This document shows, piece by piece, positions 8,438-17,565 of a DNA stretch of 50,829 nt. This DNA is from Pseudolabrys sp. (GTDB taxonomy: Bacteria; Pseudomonadota; Alphaproteobacteria; Rhizobiales; Xanthobacteraceae), in assembly GCA_030655215.1 (NCBI GenBank), contig JAURVZ010000026.1, forward strand, positions 1-50,829. The letters are read 5' to 3'. The position numbers and the translations under genes were made by a program. The first letter of the stretch is position 1; every line of letters starts with the position of its first letter. The notes below the pieces were generated by a model. That model was not told the DNA's origin. It ran no database searches and worked only from the letters and a program-made list of their open reading frames with translations.

Positions 8438-8956
8438 TTATTGCACAACCCCGCAGGCAATGCGGCCGCCGGCTTCGCCGGTCGGATCGGTCTTATAGTC
8501 GTCGCTGCCGGCATGGATGATCATCGCCGCGCCATCGGTATCGAACACTGAGTTCGGCTTGCCCTTTTCCAGCGTGATCGCCGAGTTGACGACTTCAACA
8601 GTCAGGTCGCCGCTTTGCGGGATGTGAAGGTTCGGCATGTCGCCGGCATGGGCGCCATCGGCGGCGAGCAGGCCGTGCTTCTTTTTGTCGGGATTAAAGT
8701 GGCCGCCGGCGCTGGTGAACGTGCCTTCGCATTTGCCGACTTCATGAACGTGGAAGGCATGCTCGCCCGGCGGCAGGCCTTTGACTGCGACGTTGATCAG
8801 CACGCCGCGCGGCGTCTGTGTCAGATTAATTGAGCCGACTTCCTTGCCTTGGGCGTCCTTGAGCGGCGCACTCGCTGTCTGGGCGGCGGCGGGGAATGCT
8901 GCTGCGGCGCACAACAGTGCAGCGGTAAGGGTGGTGCGGATGAAGGATTTGGTCAT
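8438..8956 (-). CDS. sodC: Periplasmic Cu/Zn superoxide dismutase
   Basis: A 172-residue exported enzyme dismutating superoxide in the periplasm. The signal peptide is residues 1-25 ending AAAQ. Metal ligands are visible: His69 and His71 in FHVHE, bridging His86, His94, His103, Asp106 and His148 in IIHAGSDD. Cys76 and Cys168 form the structural disulfide, and Arg165 guides the substrate. The start ATG at 8956 has an AAGGGAG site 7-8 bp upstream; the frame extends 14 codons further without support. It is convergent with smpB across the family A repeat. Confidence 0.94.
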   Translation of the reverse strand: MTKSFIRTTLTAALLCAAAAFPAAAQTASAPLKDAQGKEVGSINLTQTPRGVLINVAVKGLPPGEHAFHVHEVGKCEGTFTSAGGHFNPDKKKHGLLAADGAHAGDMPNLHIPQSGDLTVEVVNSAITLEKGKPNSVFDTDGAAMIIHAGSDDYKTDPTGEAGGRIACGVVQ

Positions 8957-9055
8957 GGAAATGGCTCCCTTGGTTCGATTCTTTGAGACAGTGAGCAACG
9001 AACAGACGTGATCATTGCGTTATTCATGTGTCGGCTGGGTAACGCTTGGGCGCGA

Positions 9056-10138
9056 TTAAGGTGCCAAGGCGAGGAACAGAAACGCGGCGAAGATGACCAA
9101 ATGCACAACGCCCTGCAGCACGGTTGTGCGGCCTGTGCCGAGTGTGATGATACCGACGACAATGGTCAGGGCCAGCAGCACCTCGTCCTTGTGGCCAAGG
9201 CCAAGTTCGAGCGGCTGCGCCATGATGATCGAGACGACAGCAACGGTCGGGATGGTCAGGCCGATACTGGCCAGCGCCGAGCCGAGCGCCAGATTGAGGC
9301 TGGTCTGGAGCTGATTGGCGCGCGCGGCACGCACGGCGGCAAGGCCCTCCGGCATCAGCACCAAAAGCGCCAGCGCGACGCCGACGACGGCCTTGGGCAC
9401 GGCGAAATAGGCGACTGCCACTTCAAGTGTCGGCGTCAAAGCCTTGGCGAGGCCAACGACAGCCACCAGCGACACCAGCAGCAAGACGGCGCTCACTGTC
9501 GCAATGGTTGTCGACGGCGGCTCGTGCGGCCCGAGTTCGGCATCCTCTTTGGACGGCAGGAAGTAACCGCGATGCGACACGGTCTGCACGAAGACATAGG
9601 AGCCGTAGAGGATCAGCGAGATGACGCCGGCGAAGATCAGCTGCGACATGCTGAACACCGGGCCCGGCGTCGATACGACATTCGGCAGGATAAGCGTCAG
9701 CGTGGTCAGCGCGGCGAGCACGGCCAACGCGGCGCTGGCGCCTTCGACATGGAAACCCTGGGTGTGGTGGCGCACGCCGCCGGCCAGCAGGCAAATGCCG
9801 ACAATGCCGTTGCAAGCGATCATCACGGTGGCGAAGACGGTATCGCGGGCAAGCCCAGCTTTCTCGGCTGGCGCCGCACTCATGATCGAGACGATGAGCG
9901 CGACCTCAATGACGGTGACGGCAACCGCGAGCACCAAGGTGCCGAATGGTTCGCCAATGCGCTCGGCAATGACCTCGGCGTGATAGACCGCCGCGAACAC
10001 TGTGGCGATCAGCACGATCGCGGCCAACGCGGCGAGCCAGTTATTGGCGCCGACGGCGAAGGTCGCGGCCATGACAGCCCAGCCGAGCAGGGGCCATGCC
10101 CATGCCCACCAAGGCGTTCGTGTTACTGATGCTGACAT
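9056..10138 (-). CDS. chaA: Ca2+:H+ antiporter, ChaA type
   Basis: A 360-residue inner-membrane protein with about eleven hydrophobic segments in two homologous halves. The alpha-repeat of the first half is GEPFGTLVLAVAVTVIEVAL (62-81), with acidic residues Glu63 and Glu78. The second-half repeat is MPEG followed by NLALGSALASIGLTIP. This is the CaCA-superfamily signature, and length and motif spacing fit ChaA. The family exports Ca2+ or Na+/K+ in exchange for protons at alkaline pH. Its ATG touches the TAA of the upstream glycosylase gene directly (TAAATG), so translation is probably coupled. Confidence 0.88.
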   Translation of the reverse strand: MSASVTRTPWWAWAWPLLGWAVMAATFAVGANNWLAALAAIVLIATVFAAVYHAEVIAERIGEPFGTLVLAVAVTVIEVALIVSIMSAAPAEKAGLARDTVFATVMIACNGIVGICLLAGGVRHHTQGFHVEGASAALAVLAALTTLTLILPNVVSTPGPVFSMSQLIFAGVISLILYGSYVFVQTVSHRGYFLPSKEDAELGPHEPPSTTIATVSAVLLLVSLVAVVGLAKALTPTLEVAVAYFAVPKAVVGVALALLVLMPEGLAAVRAARANQLQTSLNLALGSALASIGLTIPTVAVVSIIMAQPLELGLGHKDEVLLALTIVVGIITLGTGRTTVLQGVVHLVIFAAFLFLALAP

Positions 10139-10849
10139 TTATTTTCTCTTTGGCAATTGGTTGTCGAGAAAGTCTCGCACTTTGGCAAAGACGTTGCGAA
10201 ACATCTCCGTCGTCAGCACGCCAGTATTGGTGTTGTAGCGCGAGCAGTGATAGCTCGAAAAAAATGCGATGTTGCGCCCATCGGCAAAGGGCAGGTCATA
10301 TTTGCCAGCATGCTTGAACGGATGCACCGATTTCCTGGCAGCGAAAGCGGTCAGCACACTGGCATGGGCGATGGCGCCGAGCGCGACGATAGCACGCAAG
10401 CGTGTCATCTCGGCGATGGTCTCCTGCAGGAAGGGCCGGCAGGTCGCGATCTCGATCGGCAATGGCTTGTTCTCGGGCGGCACACACCGCACCGCGTTGG
10501 TAATGCGGCAATCAGAAAGAACCAGGCCGTCGTCGAGTCTGGCGTCGAATTTACCGTTGGCAAAACCATATCGAGACAGCGTCTCGTAAAGCAGGTCGCC
10601 GGCAAAATCGCCGGTGAAAGGCCGCCCGGTTCGGTTGGCGCCCATGACGCCGGGCGCGAGGCCTACGATTAACAGCTGCGCACTGAGCGGCCCGAAGGAG
10701 GGCACCGGCGCGTTGAACCAGTCCGGATGAGCGGCGCGGCACTCCTGGCGATAGGCAACGAGACGCGGGCAGCGCGGGCAATCGCGTCCCGGCTTGCCGC
10801 TGTCCGGCCAGTCATATCCTGCTGGTTTCGAGGCAACGGAGCGCGCCAC
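10139..10849 (-). CDS. Uracil-DNA glycosylase, family 5 (UdgB-like)
   Basis: A 236-residue base-excision repair enzyme that removes uracil and other deaminated bases from DNA. The active-site motif GLAPGVMGANRTGRPFTGD starts at residue 63 and is diagnostic for family 5: the polar residue that activates water in families 1 and 4 is replaced. A conserved His201 lies in SSYHCS. Cys24, Cys27, Cys122 and Cys137 fit the 4Fe-4S ligand pattern. It sits between a NYN-domain gene 20 bp upstream and chaA immediately downstream, all leftward. No functional link to the antiporter is known. Confidence 0.9.
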   Translation of the reverse strand: MARSVASKPAGYDWPDSGKPGRDCPRCPRLVAYRQECRAAHPDWFNAPVPSFGPLSAQLLIVGLAPGVMGANRTGRPFTGDFAGDLLYETLSRYGFANGKFDARLDDGLVLSDCRITNAVRCVPPENKPLPIEIATCRPFLQETIAEMTRLRAIVALGAIAHASVLTAFAARKSVHPFKHAGKYDLPFADGRNIAFFSSYHCSRYNTNTGVLTTEMFRNVFAKVRDFLDNQLPKRK

Positions 10850-10869
10850 GGAAACGCACTCCCTAATGC

Positions 10870-11529
10870 CTAGTCTTCAAAATCGTCTTCAACGGCTGCA
10901 CCGGCGCGCTGCGGCGGCGCGCCCGCCGGGCGTTGCAGGAAGGCCGGATGCTGACCACCCGGATCGCCGCCTTGTTCGGTGCGCGGACGAATCGGCCGCT
11001 CGGATGGCTCGCGGCCGATCTTGTTGCGCAGCGTAATGATGTCGGTGAACACATCGGCCTGGCGGCGCAGTTCATCGGCGACCATGGGCGGCTGCGTGGT
11101 GACGGTCGAGATGACGGTGACGCGCACGCCCTTGCGCTGCACGGCTTCGACCAGTGAGCGGAAGTCGCCATCGCCGGAGAACAACACCATGTGATCGATC
11201 GTGCCGGCGATCTCCATGGCATCGACGGCGAGTTCGATGTCCATGTTGCCTTTGACCTTGCGGCGGCCGGTCTGGTCGACGAATTCCTTGGTCGCCTTGG
11301 TGACGACCGAATAGCCGTTATAGTCGAGCCAATCGATCAAGGGACGGATCGACGAGTATTCCTGATCTTCAATGACGGCGGTGTAATAGAACGCGCGCAG
11401 CAAATAACCGCGCGACTGAAACTCGCCGAGCAGTTTCTTGTAATCGATGTCGAAGCCGAGGGATTTTGCGGTCGCATACAAATTGGCGCCATCGATAAAC
11501 AGGGCAATTTTTTCGCCGGGCACAGTCAT
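10870..11529 (-). CDS. NYN domain protein, LabA/DUF88 family
   Basis: A 219-residue protein with a PIN-like NYN nuclease fold over residues 5-165. Predicted metal ligands are Asp13 in LFIDGAN, Asp97 in GNMDIELAVD, Asp103, and Asp120/Asp122 in LFSGDGDF. A full acidic set suggests an active ribonuclease. The tail (about 170-219) is rich in Arg, Gly, Pro and Gln and ends EDDFED, so it is likely disordered. The gene precedes rpoZ divergently, an arrangement I recall in Rhizobiales. It heads a leftward unit with the uracil-DNA glycosylase and chaA genes. The RNA target is unknown. Confidence 0.88.
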   Translation of the reverse strand: MTVPGEKIALFIDGANLYATAKSLGFDIDYKKLLGEFQSRGYLLRAFYYTAVIEDQEYSSIRPLIDWLDYNGYSVVTKATKEFVDQTGRRKVKGNMDIELAVDAMEIAGTIDHMVLFSGDGDFRSLVEAVQRKGVRVTVISTVTTQPPMVADELRRQADVFTDIITLRNKIGREPSERPIRPRTEQGGDPGGQHPAFLQRPAGAPPQRAGAAVEDDFED

Positions 11530-11860
11530 GTTCGCTCTCTCATAAATCTTGCAAGAACCGCAGAAGCGTTAATCGAATATCCAGATGCAACGCAGACCCA
11601 ACGCGCGAGAAGCGCTAAGGCTGCGTCAAATGGAGCGGTATTTTAGAGCTTCAAAGGCACCTACGCTTAAATTCAGTGGCCCCCGCGCAATCATGCCGTC
11701 GCCGGTAATATCCGTCCGGTCGGACTGGCTGCGGTCGCGGTATTTTCTCTAACGTCGGCTTGCGGCCAAACCAAGACAAAAATGCTTGAAATTTGGTGCG
11801 GTAGGGGATAGGTACCGGACGTTCTCAGGACATAGTTCCACCTAAAGGAGTGACGAGCCG
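11530..11860. other. Intergenic region between NYN gene and rpoZ
   Basis: This 331-bp gap separates two divergent genes. Apart from the candidate rpoZ promoter I see no protein frame with family resemblance, no tRNA and no terminator. An unrecognised small RNA cannot be excluded. Confidence 0.5.
11786..11814 (+). promoter_or_regulatory. Candidate rpoZ promoter
   Basis: TTGAAA at 11786-11791 and TAGGTA at 11809-11814 are 17 bp apart, 46 bp before the rpoZ ATG. The -35 is good and the -10 is weak. The assignment is by consensus only. Confidence 0.35.
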
Positions 11861-12250
11861 ATGGCCCGTGTCACCGTAGAAGATTGCATCGACAAGGTTG
11901 AAAATCGCTTCGACCTCGTCCTTTTGGCGAGCCATCGGGCGCGCATGATTTCGTCCGGATCGCAGATCACCATTGATCGCGACAACGACAAGAACCCGGT
12001 CGTGTCGCTGCGAGAGATCGCCGAGACCACTGTGTCGCCGGGCGACCTCAAGGAAGACTTGATCCACTCGCTGCAGAAATACGTCGAAGTCGACGAGCCG
12101 GAGCCCGAAGTGCCGCTGATCGGCGCCGGTGGCGTCGATTCGGACGATGCGGACGTCGTTACCTCTGACCGCATGACCGAAGAAGAGCTTCTCAAGGGCC
12201 TGGAAGGCCTCGCCCCGCCGGAAGAAGTGCCGGAAGAGGACGCTGAGTAA
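11861..12250 (+). CDS. rpoZ: RNA polymerase omega subunit
   Basis: A 129-residue subunit that aids assembly of the beta-prime subunit and, in many proteobacteria, forms part of a ppGpp site. [20 protein letters not shown] and the following ASHRARMI are the conserved omega core (1-30). VVSLREIAE (47-55) is the second conserved patch. The C-terminal half is acidic and typical of alphaproteobacterial omegas. An AAAGGAG ribosome site lies about 10 bp upstream. It has its own terminator and is followed by rsh, the alarmone gene, a neighbour pair shared with many proteobacteria. Confidence 0.96.
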   Translation: MARVTVEDCIDKVENRFDLVLLASHRARMISSGSQITIDRDNDKNPVVSLREIAETTVSPGDLKEDLIHSLQKYVEVDEPEPEVPLIGAGGVDSDDADVVTSDRMTEEELLKGLEGLAPPEEVPEEDAE

Positions 12251-12281
12251 GCGCTAGTTTGTCAGCAAATGTTGTGATTTA

Positions 12282-12309
12282 GGCCCGGCCTCGCGCCGGG
12301 CCTTTTTTA
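12282..12309 (+). terminator. Rho-independent terminator of rpoZ
   Basis: GGCCCGGC (12282-12289) and GCCGGGCC (12295-12302) form a perfect 8-bp stem with a 5-nt loop, followed at once by seven T residues. It is the clearest intrinsic terminator in the window. Confidence 0.9.
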
Positions 12310-12442
12310 TTGTTCCGGCAATTTATTAAGCAGGCGGTTAAACCCTTGCGGCGGCGTCGGATTGACGTGATATCTAGGAGACGCCAGCGATCAAACGGCC
12401 GGTTTGATTGCTGCTGCGGCCGGGTTTTGAGGCAATTTGGAC

Positions 12443-14788
12443 ATGATGCGCACGCGCCCTGATTTACCGCGCATGCAGAAGCAGGCCCCGACCCGGGCGC
12501 CGCTCGAACGTCCTGCGAGCCCGCCGCCGCAAGTTCCTGAAAAAGCGGCCCAAACCGCCCAGGCCGCGCGCAAGCCGCAGATGATGCGGCAATATGATCT
12601 GATCGAGCGGGTGCGGGCCTATAATCCGAACACCAATGAGGCGCTGCTCAACCGCGCCTATGTCTACGCCATGAAGGCGCATGGCGATCAGCGCCGCGCC
12701 TCCGGCGACCCGTATTTCTCGCATCCGATCGAAGTCGCGGCGATTCTGACCGACCTCAAGCTGGACGACTCGACCATTGCCGCAGCGCTGCTGCACGACA
12801 CGATCGAGGATACGGCGGCGACGCGCGCCGAGATCGACCAGTTGTTCGGGCCGGATATTGGCGTGCTGGTCGAGGGCCTGACCAAGCTGAAGAAGCTCGA
12901 TCTGGTCACCAAGGAAGCCAAGCAGGCCGAGAACCTGCGCAAGCTGCTGCTCGCCATTGCCGATGACGTGCGCGTGCTCTTGGTCAAGCTCGCCGACCGC
13001 CTGCACAATATGCGGACCATCGATTACATGCCGCTCGCTTCGCGCAAGCGCACGGCGGAGGAGACGCTGGAAATCTATGCCCCGCTCGCCGGCCGCATGG
13101 GCATGCATGCGATGCGCGAGGAGCTCGACAACCTTGCGTTCCGCGAACTCTATCCGGACGCCTACAAGGTCGTCACCGCGCGGCTCGCGTCGCTGGCCGA
13201 TCGCAACGGCCAGTTGATCACCGAGATTGAGCAGCAGCTCACCAAGAAGCTCGCCGACCGCGGCATCCCGGCGCGCGTCACCGGCCGCGCCAAGCGCGCC
13301 TATTCGATCTGGCGCAAGATGGAGCGCAAGTCGGTCGGCTTCGAACAGCTCTCCGACATTTTCGGTTTCCGCGTCGTCGTGAACACCTTGGCGGAGTGCT
13401 ATCAGGCGCTCGGCATCGTGCACACGACATGGCCGATGGTGCCGCAGCGCTTCAAAGATTACATCTCGACGCCGAAGGGCAACGACTACCATTCACTGCA
13501 CACGACGGTGATCGGCCCCGGCAAGCAGCGCGTGGAGCTGCAGATCCGCACTGTCGAGATGCATGAGATCGCCGAATACGGCATCGCCGCGCATGCGCTG
13601 TACAAGGATGGCGTCGGCTCGCCGACCGAATTGCTGTCGCGCGAGTCGACGGCTTACGCCTGGCTGCGCCGCACGATTGAATTGCTGGCGGAAGGCTCCA
13701 ACCCGGAAGAATTCCTCGAGCACACCAAGCTGGAGCTGTTCCACGACCAGGTGTTCTGCTTCTCGCCGAAGGGCAAGCTGATCGCGCTGCCGCGCAAGGC
13801 AACGCCGATCGACTTCGCCTATGCGGTGCACACCGATGTCGGCAATACCGCGGTCGGCTGCAAGATCAACGGCAAGATCGCGCCGCTGACCTCCGAACTC
13901 GGCAATGGCGATGAAGTCGTTATCCTCACCTCGAAGGCGCAACTGGCGCCGCCATCGGCTTGGGAGTCGATTGTCGTCACCGGCAAGGCGCGCGCCGCCA
14001 TCCGCCGCGCCACCCGCACCGCCGTGCGCGTGCAATATGCCGGGCTTGGCCGCCGCATTGTCGAGCGGCTGTTTCAGCGCGCCAAGATGACCTATTCGGA
14101 CGAGAAGCTGACCGGCGCGTTGCCGCGTCTGGCCCGTTCGTCGATCGAGGAAGTGATGGCCGCAGTCGGCCGCAGCGAATTAAAGGCGTCCGACGTCGCC
14201 CGCGCCATGTATCCCGATTACAAGGAAGAGCGCGCGCAGGCGATGGCGGTCAAGCCGAAGGCGGAAACCGGCTGGTTCGGTCTGAAGAAGCTCACCTCAG
14301 TCAAGTTCAAGGTGCCGGGTGACGAGAAGGTCGGCCCGGCGATCCCGATCCGCGGCATCAATGGCGATCTGCCGGTGCGCTTCGCGCCCGATGGCGGCGC
14401 CGTGCCGGGCGACCGTATTGTCGGCATCGTCTCGCCGGGCGAAGGCATCACCATTTATCCGATCCAGTCGGCGGCCCTGGCTGACTTCGAGGACAAGCCG
14501 GAGCACTGGCTCGACGTGCGCTGGGACTCGGAAGAGAGCACGCCGCGGCGTTTTCCAGCGCGCATTGAAGTGCAGTCGGAGAATGCGCCAGGCTCGCTGG
14601 CGCAGATCACGCAGGTGATTGCCGAGCACGACGGCAATATCGACAATATCCGCATGCATCGCCGCGCGCCGGATTTCACCGAAGTCACCATCGATCTCGA
14701 GGTCTATGATCTCAAGCATCTCACCGACATCATCGCGCAGCTTCGTGCCAAGCCGATGGTGGCGAAGGTGGAGCGGGTGAATGGCTAA
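12443..14788 (+). CDS. rsh: Bifunctional (p)ppGpp synthetase/hydrolase Rsh
   Basis: A RelA/SpoT homologue of about 781 residues that makes and degrades the stringent-response alarmone. Domains in order are a Pro/Gln-rich N-terminal extension (1-48) and an HD hydrolase (about 75-190; [20 protein letters not shown]), so the metal site looks intact. Next come the synthetase (about 265-375; [25 protein letters not shown]), a TGS domain ([11 protein letters not shown]...), a helical region and a C-terminal ACT domain (700-775). RFKD is the RxKD form found in bifunctional enzymes. I took the ATG at 12443; ATG 12446 and TTG 12437 are alternatives. It overlaps pdxJ by 8 bp. Confidence 0.95.
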   Translation: MMRTRPDLPRMQKQAPTRAPLERPASPPPQVPEKAAQTAQAARKPQMMRQYDLIERVRAYNPNTNEALLNRAYVYAMKAHGDQRRASGDPYFSHPIEVAAILTDLKLDDSTIAAALLHDTIEDTAATRAEIDQLFGPDIGVLVEGLTKLKKLDLVTKEAKQAENLRKLLLAIADDVRVLLVKLADRLHNMRTIDYMPLASRKRTAEETLEIYAPLAGRMGMHAMREELDNLAFRELYPDAYKVVTARLASLADRNGQLITEIEQQLTKKLADRGIPARVTGRAKRAYSIWRKMERKSVGFEQLSDIFGFRVVVNTLAECYQALGIVHTTWPMVPQRFKDYISTPKGNDYHSLHTTVIGPGKQRVELQIRTVEMHEIAEYGIAAHALYKDGVGSPTELLSRESTAYAWLRRTIELLAEGSNPEEFLEHTKLELFHDQVFCFSPKGKLIALPRKATPIDFAYAVHTDVGNTAVGCKINGKIAPLTSELGNGDEVVILTSKAQLAPPSAWESIVVTGKARAAIRRATRTAVRVQYAGLGRRIVERLFQRAKMTYSDEKLTGALPRLARSSIEEVMAAVGRSELKASDVARAMYPDYKEERAQAMAVKPKAETGWFGLKKLTSVKFKVPGDEKVGPAIPIRGINGDLPVRFAPDGGAVPGDRIVGIVSPGEGITIYPIQSAALADFEDKPEHWLDVRWDSEESTPRRFPARIEVQSENAPGSLAQITQVIAEHDGNIDNIRMHRRAPDFTEVTIDLEVYDLKHLTDIIAQLRAKPMVAKVERVNG

Positions 14789-15536
14789 ACCACTTCGCTT
14801 GGGCGTTAACATCGATCACGTCGCCACGGTTCGTAATGCGCGGGGTGGGCTGCTGCCCGATCCGGTGCGTGCGGCGAAGCTGGCGATCAGCGCCGGCGCC
14901 GATGGCATCACCGCGCATTTGCGCGAGGACCGCCGCCATATTCGAGATGACGATATTGCGCGGCTAAAGGCCGAGATCAGCAAGCCGCTGAATTTTGAAA
15001 TGGCGGCGACCGACGAGATGCTGGCCATCGCATTGAAGACGCAGCCGCATGCTTGCTGCCTGGTGCCGGAGAAGCGCACCGAACGCACGACAGAAGGCGG
15101 CCTCGACGTCGCCGGGCAATCGGCGAATCTCAAGCCGGCTATTCACGCGCTCAAGCATGCCGGCATTCGTGTGTCGCTGTTCATCGCCGCGGTGCCCGAG
15201 CAGATCGAAGCAGCGGCGGCCTTGGGCGCCGACATTATCGAGATCCACACCGGCGCCTGGTGTGAGGCCTTGGCCGAAGGGCAGGCCGCGCATGCGGACG
15301 CCGAATGGAAACAGATCGTCGCCGGTGCGGCGCTGGCCGCCGGTCTGGGCTTGGAAGTCCATGCCGGGCATGGCCTCGATTATGCCAGCGCTGAGGAGAT
15401 CGCCGCGCTGCCGCAGATCGTCGAACTCAACATCGGGCACTTCATGATCGGCGAGGCGATCTTCGTCGGCCTGCCGGAGACGGTGCAGCAGATGCGCGCC
15501 GCCATGGCGCGCGGCCGGGCGACATCATCATCATGA
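14781..15536 (+). CDS. pdxJ: Pyridoxine 5'-phosphate synthase
   Basis: A 251-residue TIM-barrel enzyme that closes the vitamin B6 ring from 3-amino-2-oxopropyl phosphate and 1-deoxyxylulose 5-phosphate. Family motifs are [15 protein letters not shown] at the N-terminus, [16 protein letters not shown] (38-53), [15 protein letters not shown] (94-108) and [13 protein letters not shown] near the C-terminus. Length is normal. The ATG lies inside the last codons of rsh (8-bp overlap), and its TGA overlaps the acpS ATG, so the three genes are probably translated from one message. The tail ATSSS is unconserved. Confidence 0.96.
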   Translation: MAKPLRLGVNIDHVATVRNARGGLLPDPVRAAKLAISAGADGITAHLREDRRHIRDDDIARLKAEISKPLNFEMAATDEMLAIALKTQPHACCLVPEKRTERTTEGGLDVAGQSANLKPAIHALKHAGIRVSLFIAAVPEQIEAAAALGADIIEIHTGAWCEALAEGQAAHADAEWKQIVAGAALAAGLGLEVHAGHGLDYASAEEIAALPQIVELNIGHFMIGEAIFVGLPETVQQMRAAMARGRATSSS

Positions 15537-15955
15537 TCATCGGCATGGGTTCCGACCTCTGCGACGTCCGCCGCATCGCCAAGACCATTGAGCGGCACGG
15601 CGAACGCTTCCTCAACCGGCTTTACACGCCGCTGGAGCGCGCCAAGGCCGAGCGCCGCGCCAATGTCGCCGAGACCTATGCCAAGCGCTTCGCCGCCAAG
15701 GAAGCCTGCTCCAAGGCGCTCGGTACCGGGATGCGGGCAGGGGTCTTCTGGCGCGACATGGGGGTGGTCAACCTGCCGTCCGGCCGCCCGACCATGAAGC
15801 TGACGGGCGGGGCGCTGAAACGTCTGCAATCCATGCTGCCGCCGGGCCACGAGGCGCGGATCGACGTTTCGCTGACGGACGAGGGACCCTTGGCCCAAGC
15901 CATTGTGATCATCACCGCGGTGCCGGTGCCGCCGCCGCCGAGCGAATCGCGTTAG
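15533..15955 (+). CDS. acpS: Holo-[acyl-carrier-protein] synthase
   Basis: A 140-residue 4'-phosphopantetheinyl transferase that activates apo-ACP for fatty-acid synthesis using CoA. Mg2+ ligands Asp8 in GMGSDLCD and Glu57 in [15 protein letters not shown] are present. The trimeric AcpS core ends near residue 125, and the Pro-rich tail [11 protein letters not shown] is extra. The start overlaps the pdxJ stop as ATGA, a typical translational-coupling junction. A 135-bp gap then separates it from lepB. The pdxJ-acpS-lepB-rnc-era order is common in proteobacteria. Confidence 0.95.
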   Translation: MIIGMGSDLCDVRRIAKTIERHGERFLNRLYTPLERAKAERRANVAETYAKRFAAKEACSKALGTGMRAGVFWRDMGVVNLPSGRPTMKLTGGALKRLQSMLPPGHEARIDVSLTDEGPLAQAIVIITAVPVPPPPSESR

Positions 15956-16090
15956 AAACGATTTAATCCAGCTGTGACAAACACTTATACAATAGTTTCG
16001 CCGATCTTCATTGCACCGCGCAGACTCACCCGCTACAAGACCGGCGGGGCGTCGATGTCGATTTTTGACGGCATTTAGGACGAAAGGCCG

Positions 16091-16846
16091 ATGAGCGTGA
16101 CATCCAGTACCAAGCGGAAAGAGGGTGGCGTCGGCGAGACGGTCCGCGTGATCATTCATGCGTTGATCATCGCTTTGGTGATCCGCACTTTCCTGTTCCA
16201 GCCATTCAACATTCCATCGGGCTCGATGAAGGCGACGCTGCTGGTCGGCGATTATCTGTTCGTGTCGAAATACACCTACGGTTACAGCCAGTTCTCGCTG
16301 CCTTTGTCGCCGGCGATCTTCTCCGGTCGCATTCCCGGCGGCTATCTGCCGGAGCGCGGCGACGTCGTCGTCTTCCGCCTGCCGAAGGACACCTCGACCG
16401 ATTACATCAAGCGCGTGATCGGCCTGCCGGGCGACAAGATCCAGGTCACCGACGGCATCGTTTCGATCAACGGCGTGCCGGTAAAGCATGAGCGCATTGC
16501 CGACTTCATCGAGACCGAAGAGGGCTCGCACGAGCAGCCGGTCAAGCGCTGGAAGGACACGCTGCCGAACGGCGTCAGCTACGAGACGCTCGATCTGGTC
16601 GATAATGGTTTCGCCGACAATACGCAGGTCTACACCGTGCCGGCCGACCATTACTTTATGATGGGCGACAACCGCGACAACTCGACCGATAGCCGCTTCA
16701 GCCAGGTCGGCTTCGTGCCGTTCGAGAACATTGTCGGCAAGGCGCAGATCATCTTCTTCTCGGTCTATGAAGGTGAGCGCGCCTGGCAATTCTGGCGTTG
16801 GCCTTTTGCCGTGCGCTGGAACAGGCTGTTCACGATCGTCCGATGA
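16091..16846 (+). CDS. lepB: Signal peptidase I
   Basis: A 251-residue inner-membrane serine protease that removes signal peptides from exported proteins. One N-terminal membrane anchor (about 18-38) precedes the catalytic Ser45 in IPSGSMK. The general base is Lys107 in DYIKRVIGLPGD. Box E, GDNRDNSTDSR, is near residue 193. Only one transmembrane segment is evident, as in other alphaproteobacterial versions, unlike the two of E. coli. The ATG has a GAAAGG site. The TGA overlaps the rnc ATG. Confidence 0.96.
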   Translation: MSVTSSTKRKEGGVGETVRVIIHALIIALVIRTFLFQPFNIPSGSMKATLLVGDYLFVSKYTYGYSQFSLPLSPAIFSGRIPGGYLPERGDVVVFRLPKDTSTDYIKRVIGLPGDKIQVTDGIVSINGVPVKHERIADFIETEEGSHEQPVKRWKDTLPNGVSYETLDLVDNGFADNTQVYTVPADHYFMMGDNRDNSTDSRFSQVGFVPFENIVGKAQIIFFSVYEGERAWQFWRWPFAVRWNRLFTIVR

Positions 16847-17565
16847 GCCGCAGTAAGGTCAAAGACCGGGCCGCGCTCGAAGAACGGATCGGTTACAAGT
16901 TTTCCGACAAGTTGTTGCTGGAACGCGCACTGACGCATATCTCCGCAGTATCGGGTGGCCCGCAGAACCGGGTATCGAGCTACCAGCGTCTAGAGTTTCT
17001 CGGAGATCATGTCCTTGGTCTGGTGATTTCCGACATGCTCTATCGCGCCTTTCCGAAGGCGAATGAAGGCGAACTGTCGCGGCGTCTGGCCGATCTGGTA
17101 CGCAAGGAAGCCTGCGCCGAGGTCGGCAAGGCGATGGATCTCGGTCCCGCGCTGCGGCTCGGTAATTCGGAATCGCATGCCGGTGGCCGTCTGCGCACCA
17201 CCATTCTGGCCGATGCCTGCGAAGGCCTGGTCGGCGCGGTGTTCATCGATGGCGGTTACGCCGCCGCCGATGCGCTGGTGTCGAAGTTCTGGAAAGAGCG
17301 CATGATCGCGACGGTGAAGCCGCTGCGCGATGCCAAGACCATGTTGCAGGAATGGGCGCAGGCGCGCGGTTTGCCGACGCCGGTCTATAAGGAACTGGCG
17401 CGCACCGGACCGCACCACGATCCGGTTTTTAAAGTGGCGGTGGTATTGCCCGATCGGCCGCAAGGCGAGGGCGCCGGCGCATCGAAGCGTGCCGCGGAGC
17501 AAGCCGCGGCCTTGGACATGCTGATCAAGGTCGGCGTGAAAGCAGAAAAAGTTGATGTCAGATAA
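16843..17565 (+). CDS. rnc: Ribonuclease III
   Basis: A 240-residue double-strand RNA endonuclease for rRNA and mRNA processing. The catalytic signature RLEFLGDHVLGL begins at residue 49, with Glu51 and Asp55. The second metal pair is in LADACEGLVGAVFID. The C-terminal dsRNA-binding domain (about 165-235) includes PVYKELARTGPHHDPVFKVAV and ASKRAAEQAAA. Start was set at the ATG overlapping the lepB stop (ATGA); the frame runs 15 codons upstream without support. It overlaps era by 11 bp, so lepB-rnc-era form one coupled unit. Confidence 0.96.
   Translation: MSRSKVKDRAALEERIGYKFSDKLLLERALTHISAVSGGPQNRVSSYQRLEFLGDHVLGLVISDMLYRAFPKANEGELSRRLADLVRKEACAEVGKAMDLGPALRLGNSESHAGGRLRTTILADACEGLVGAVFIDGGYAAADALVSKFWKERMIATVKPLRDAKTMLQEWAQARGLPTPVYKELARTGPHHDPVFKVAVVLPDRPQGEGAGASKRAAEQAAALDMLIKVGVKAEKVDVR

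Noticed and set aside
8966..8985. GGTTCGATTC T-loop-like sequence upstream of sodC
   Set aside because: The flanking bases do not form a T-stem, and no acceptor or anticodon arm is present, so it is not a tRNA.
12324..12341. TTAA-N8-TTAA upstream of rsh, like a CtrA box
   Set aside because: The CtrA consensus spacing is 7; here it is 8, and the motif is short enough to occur by chance.
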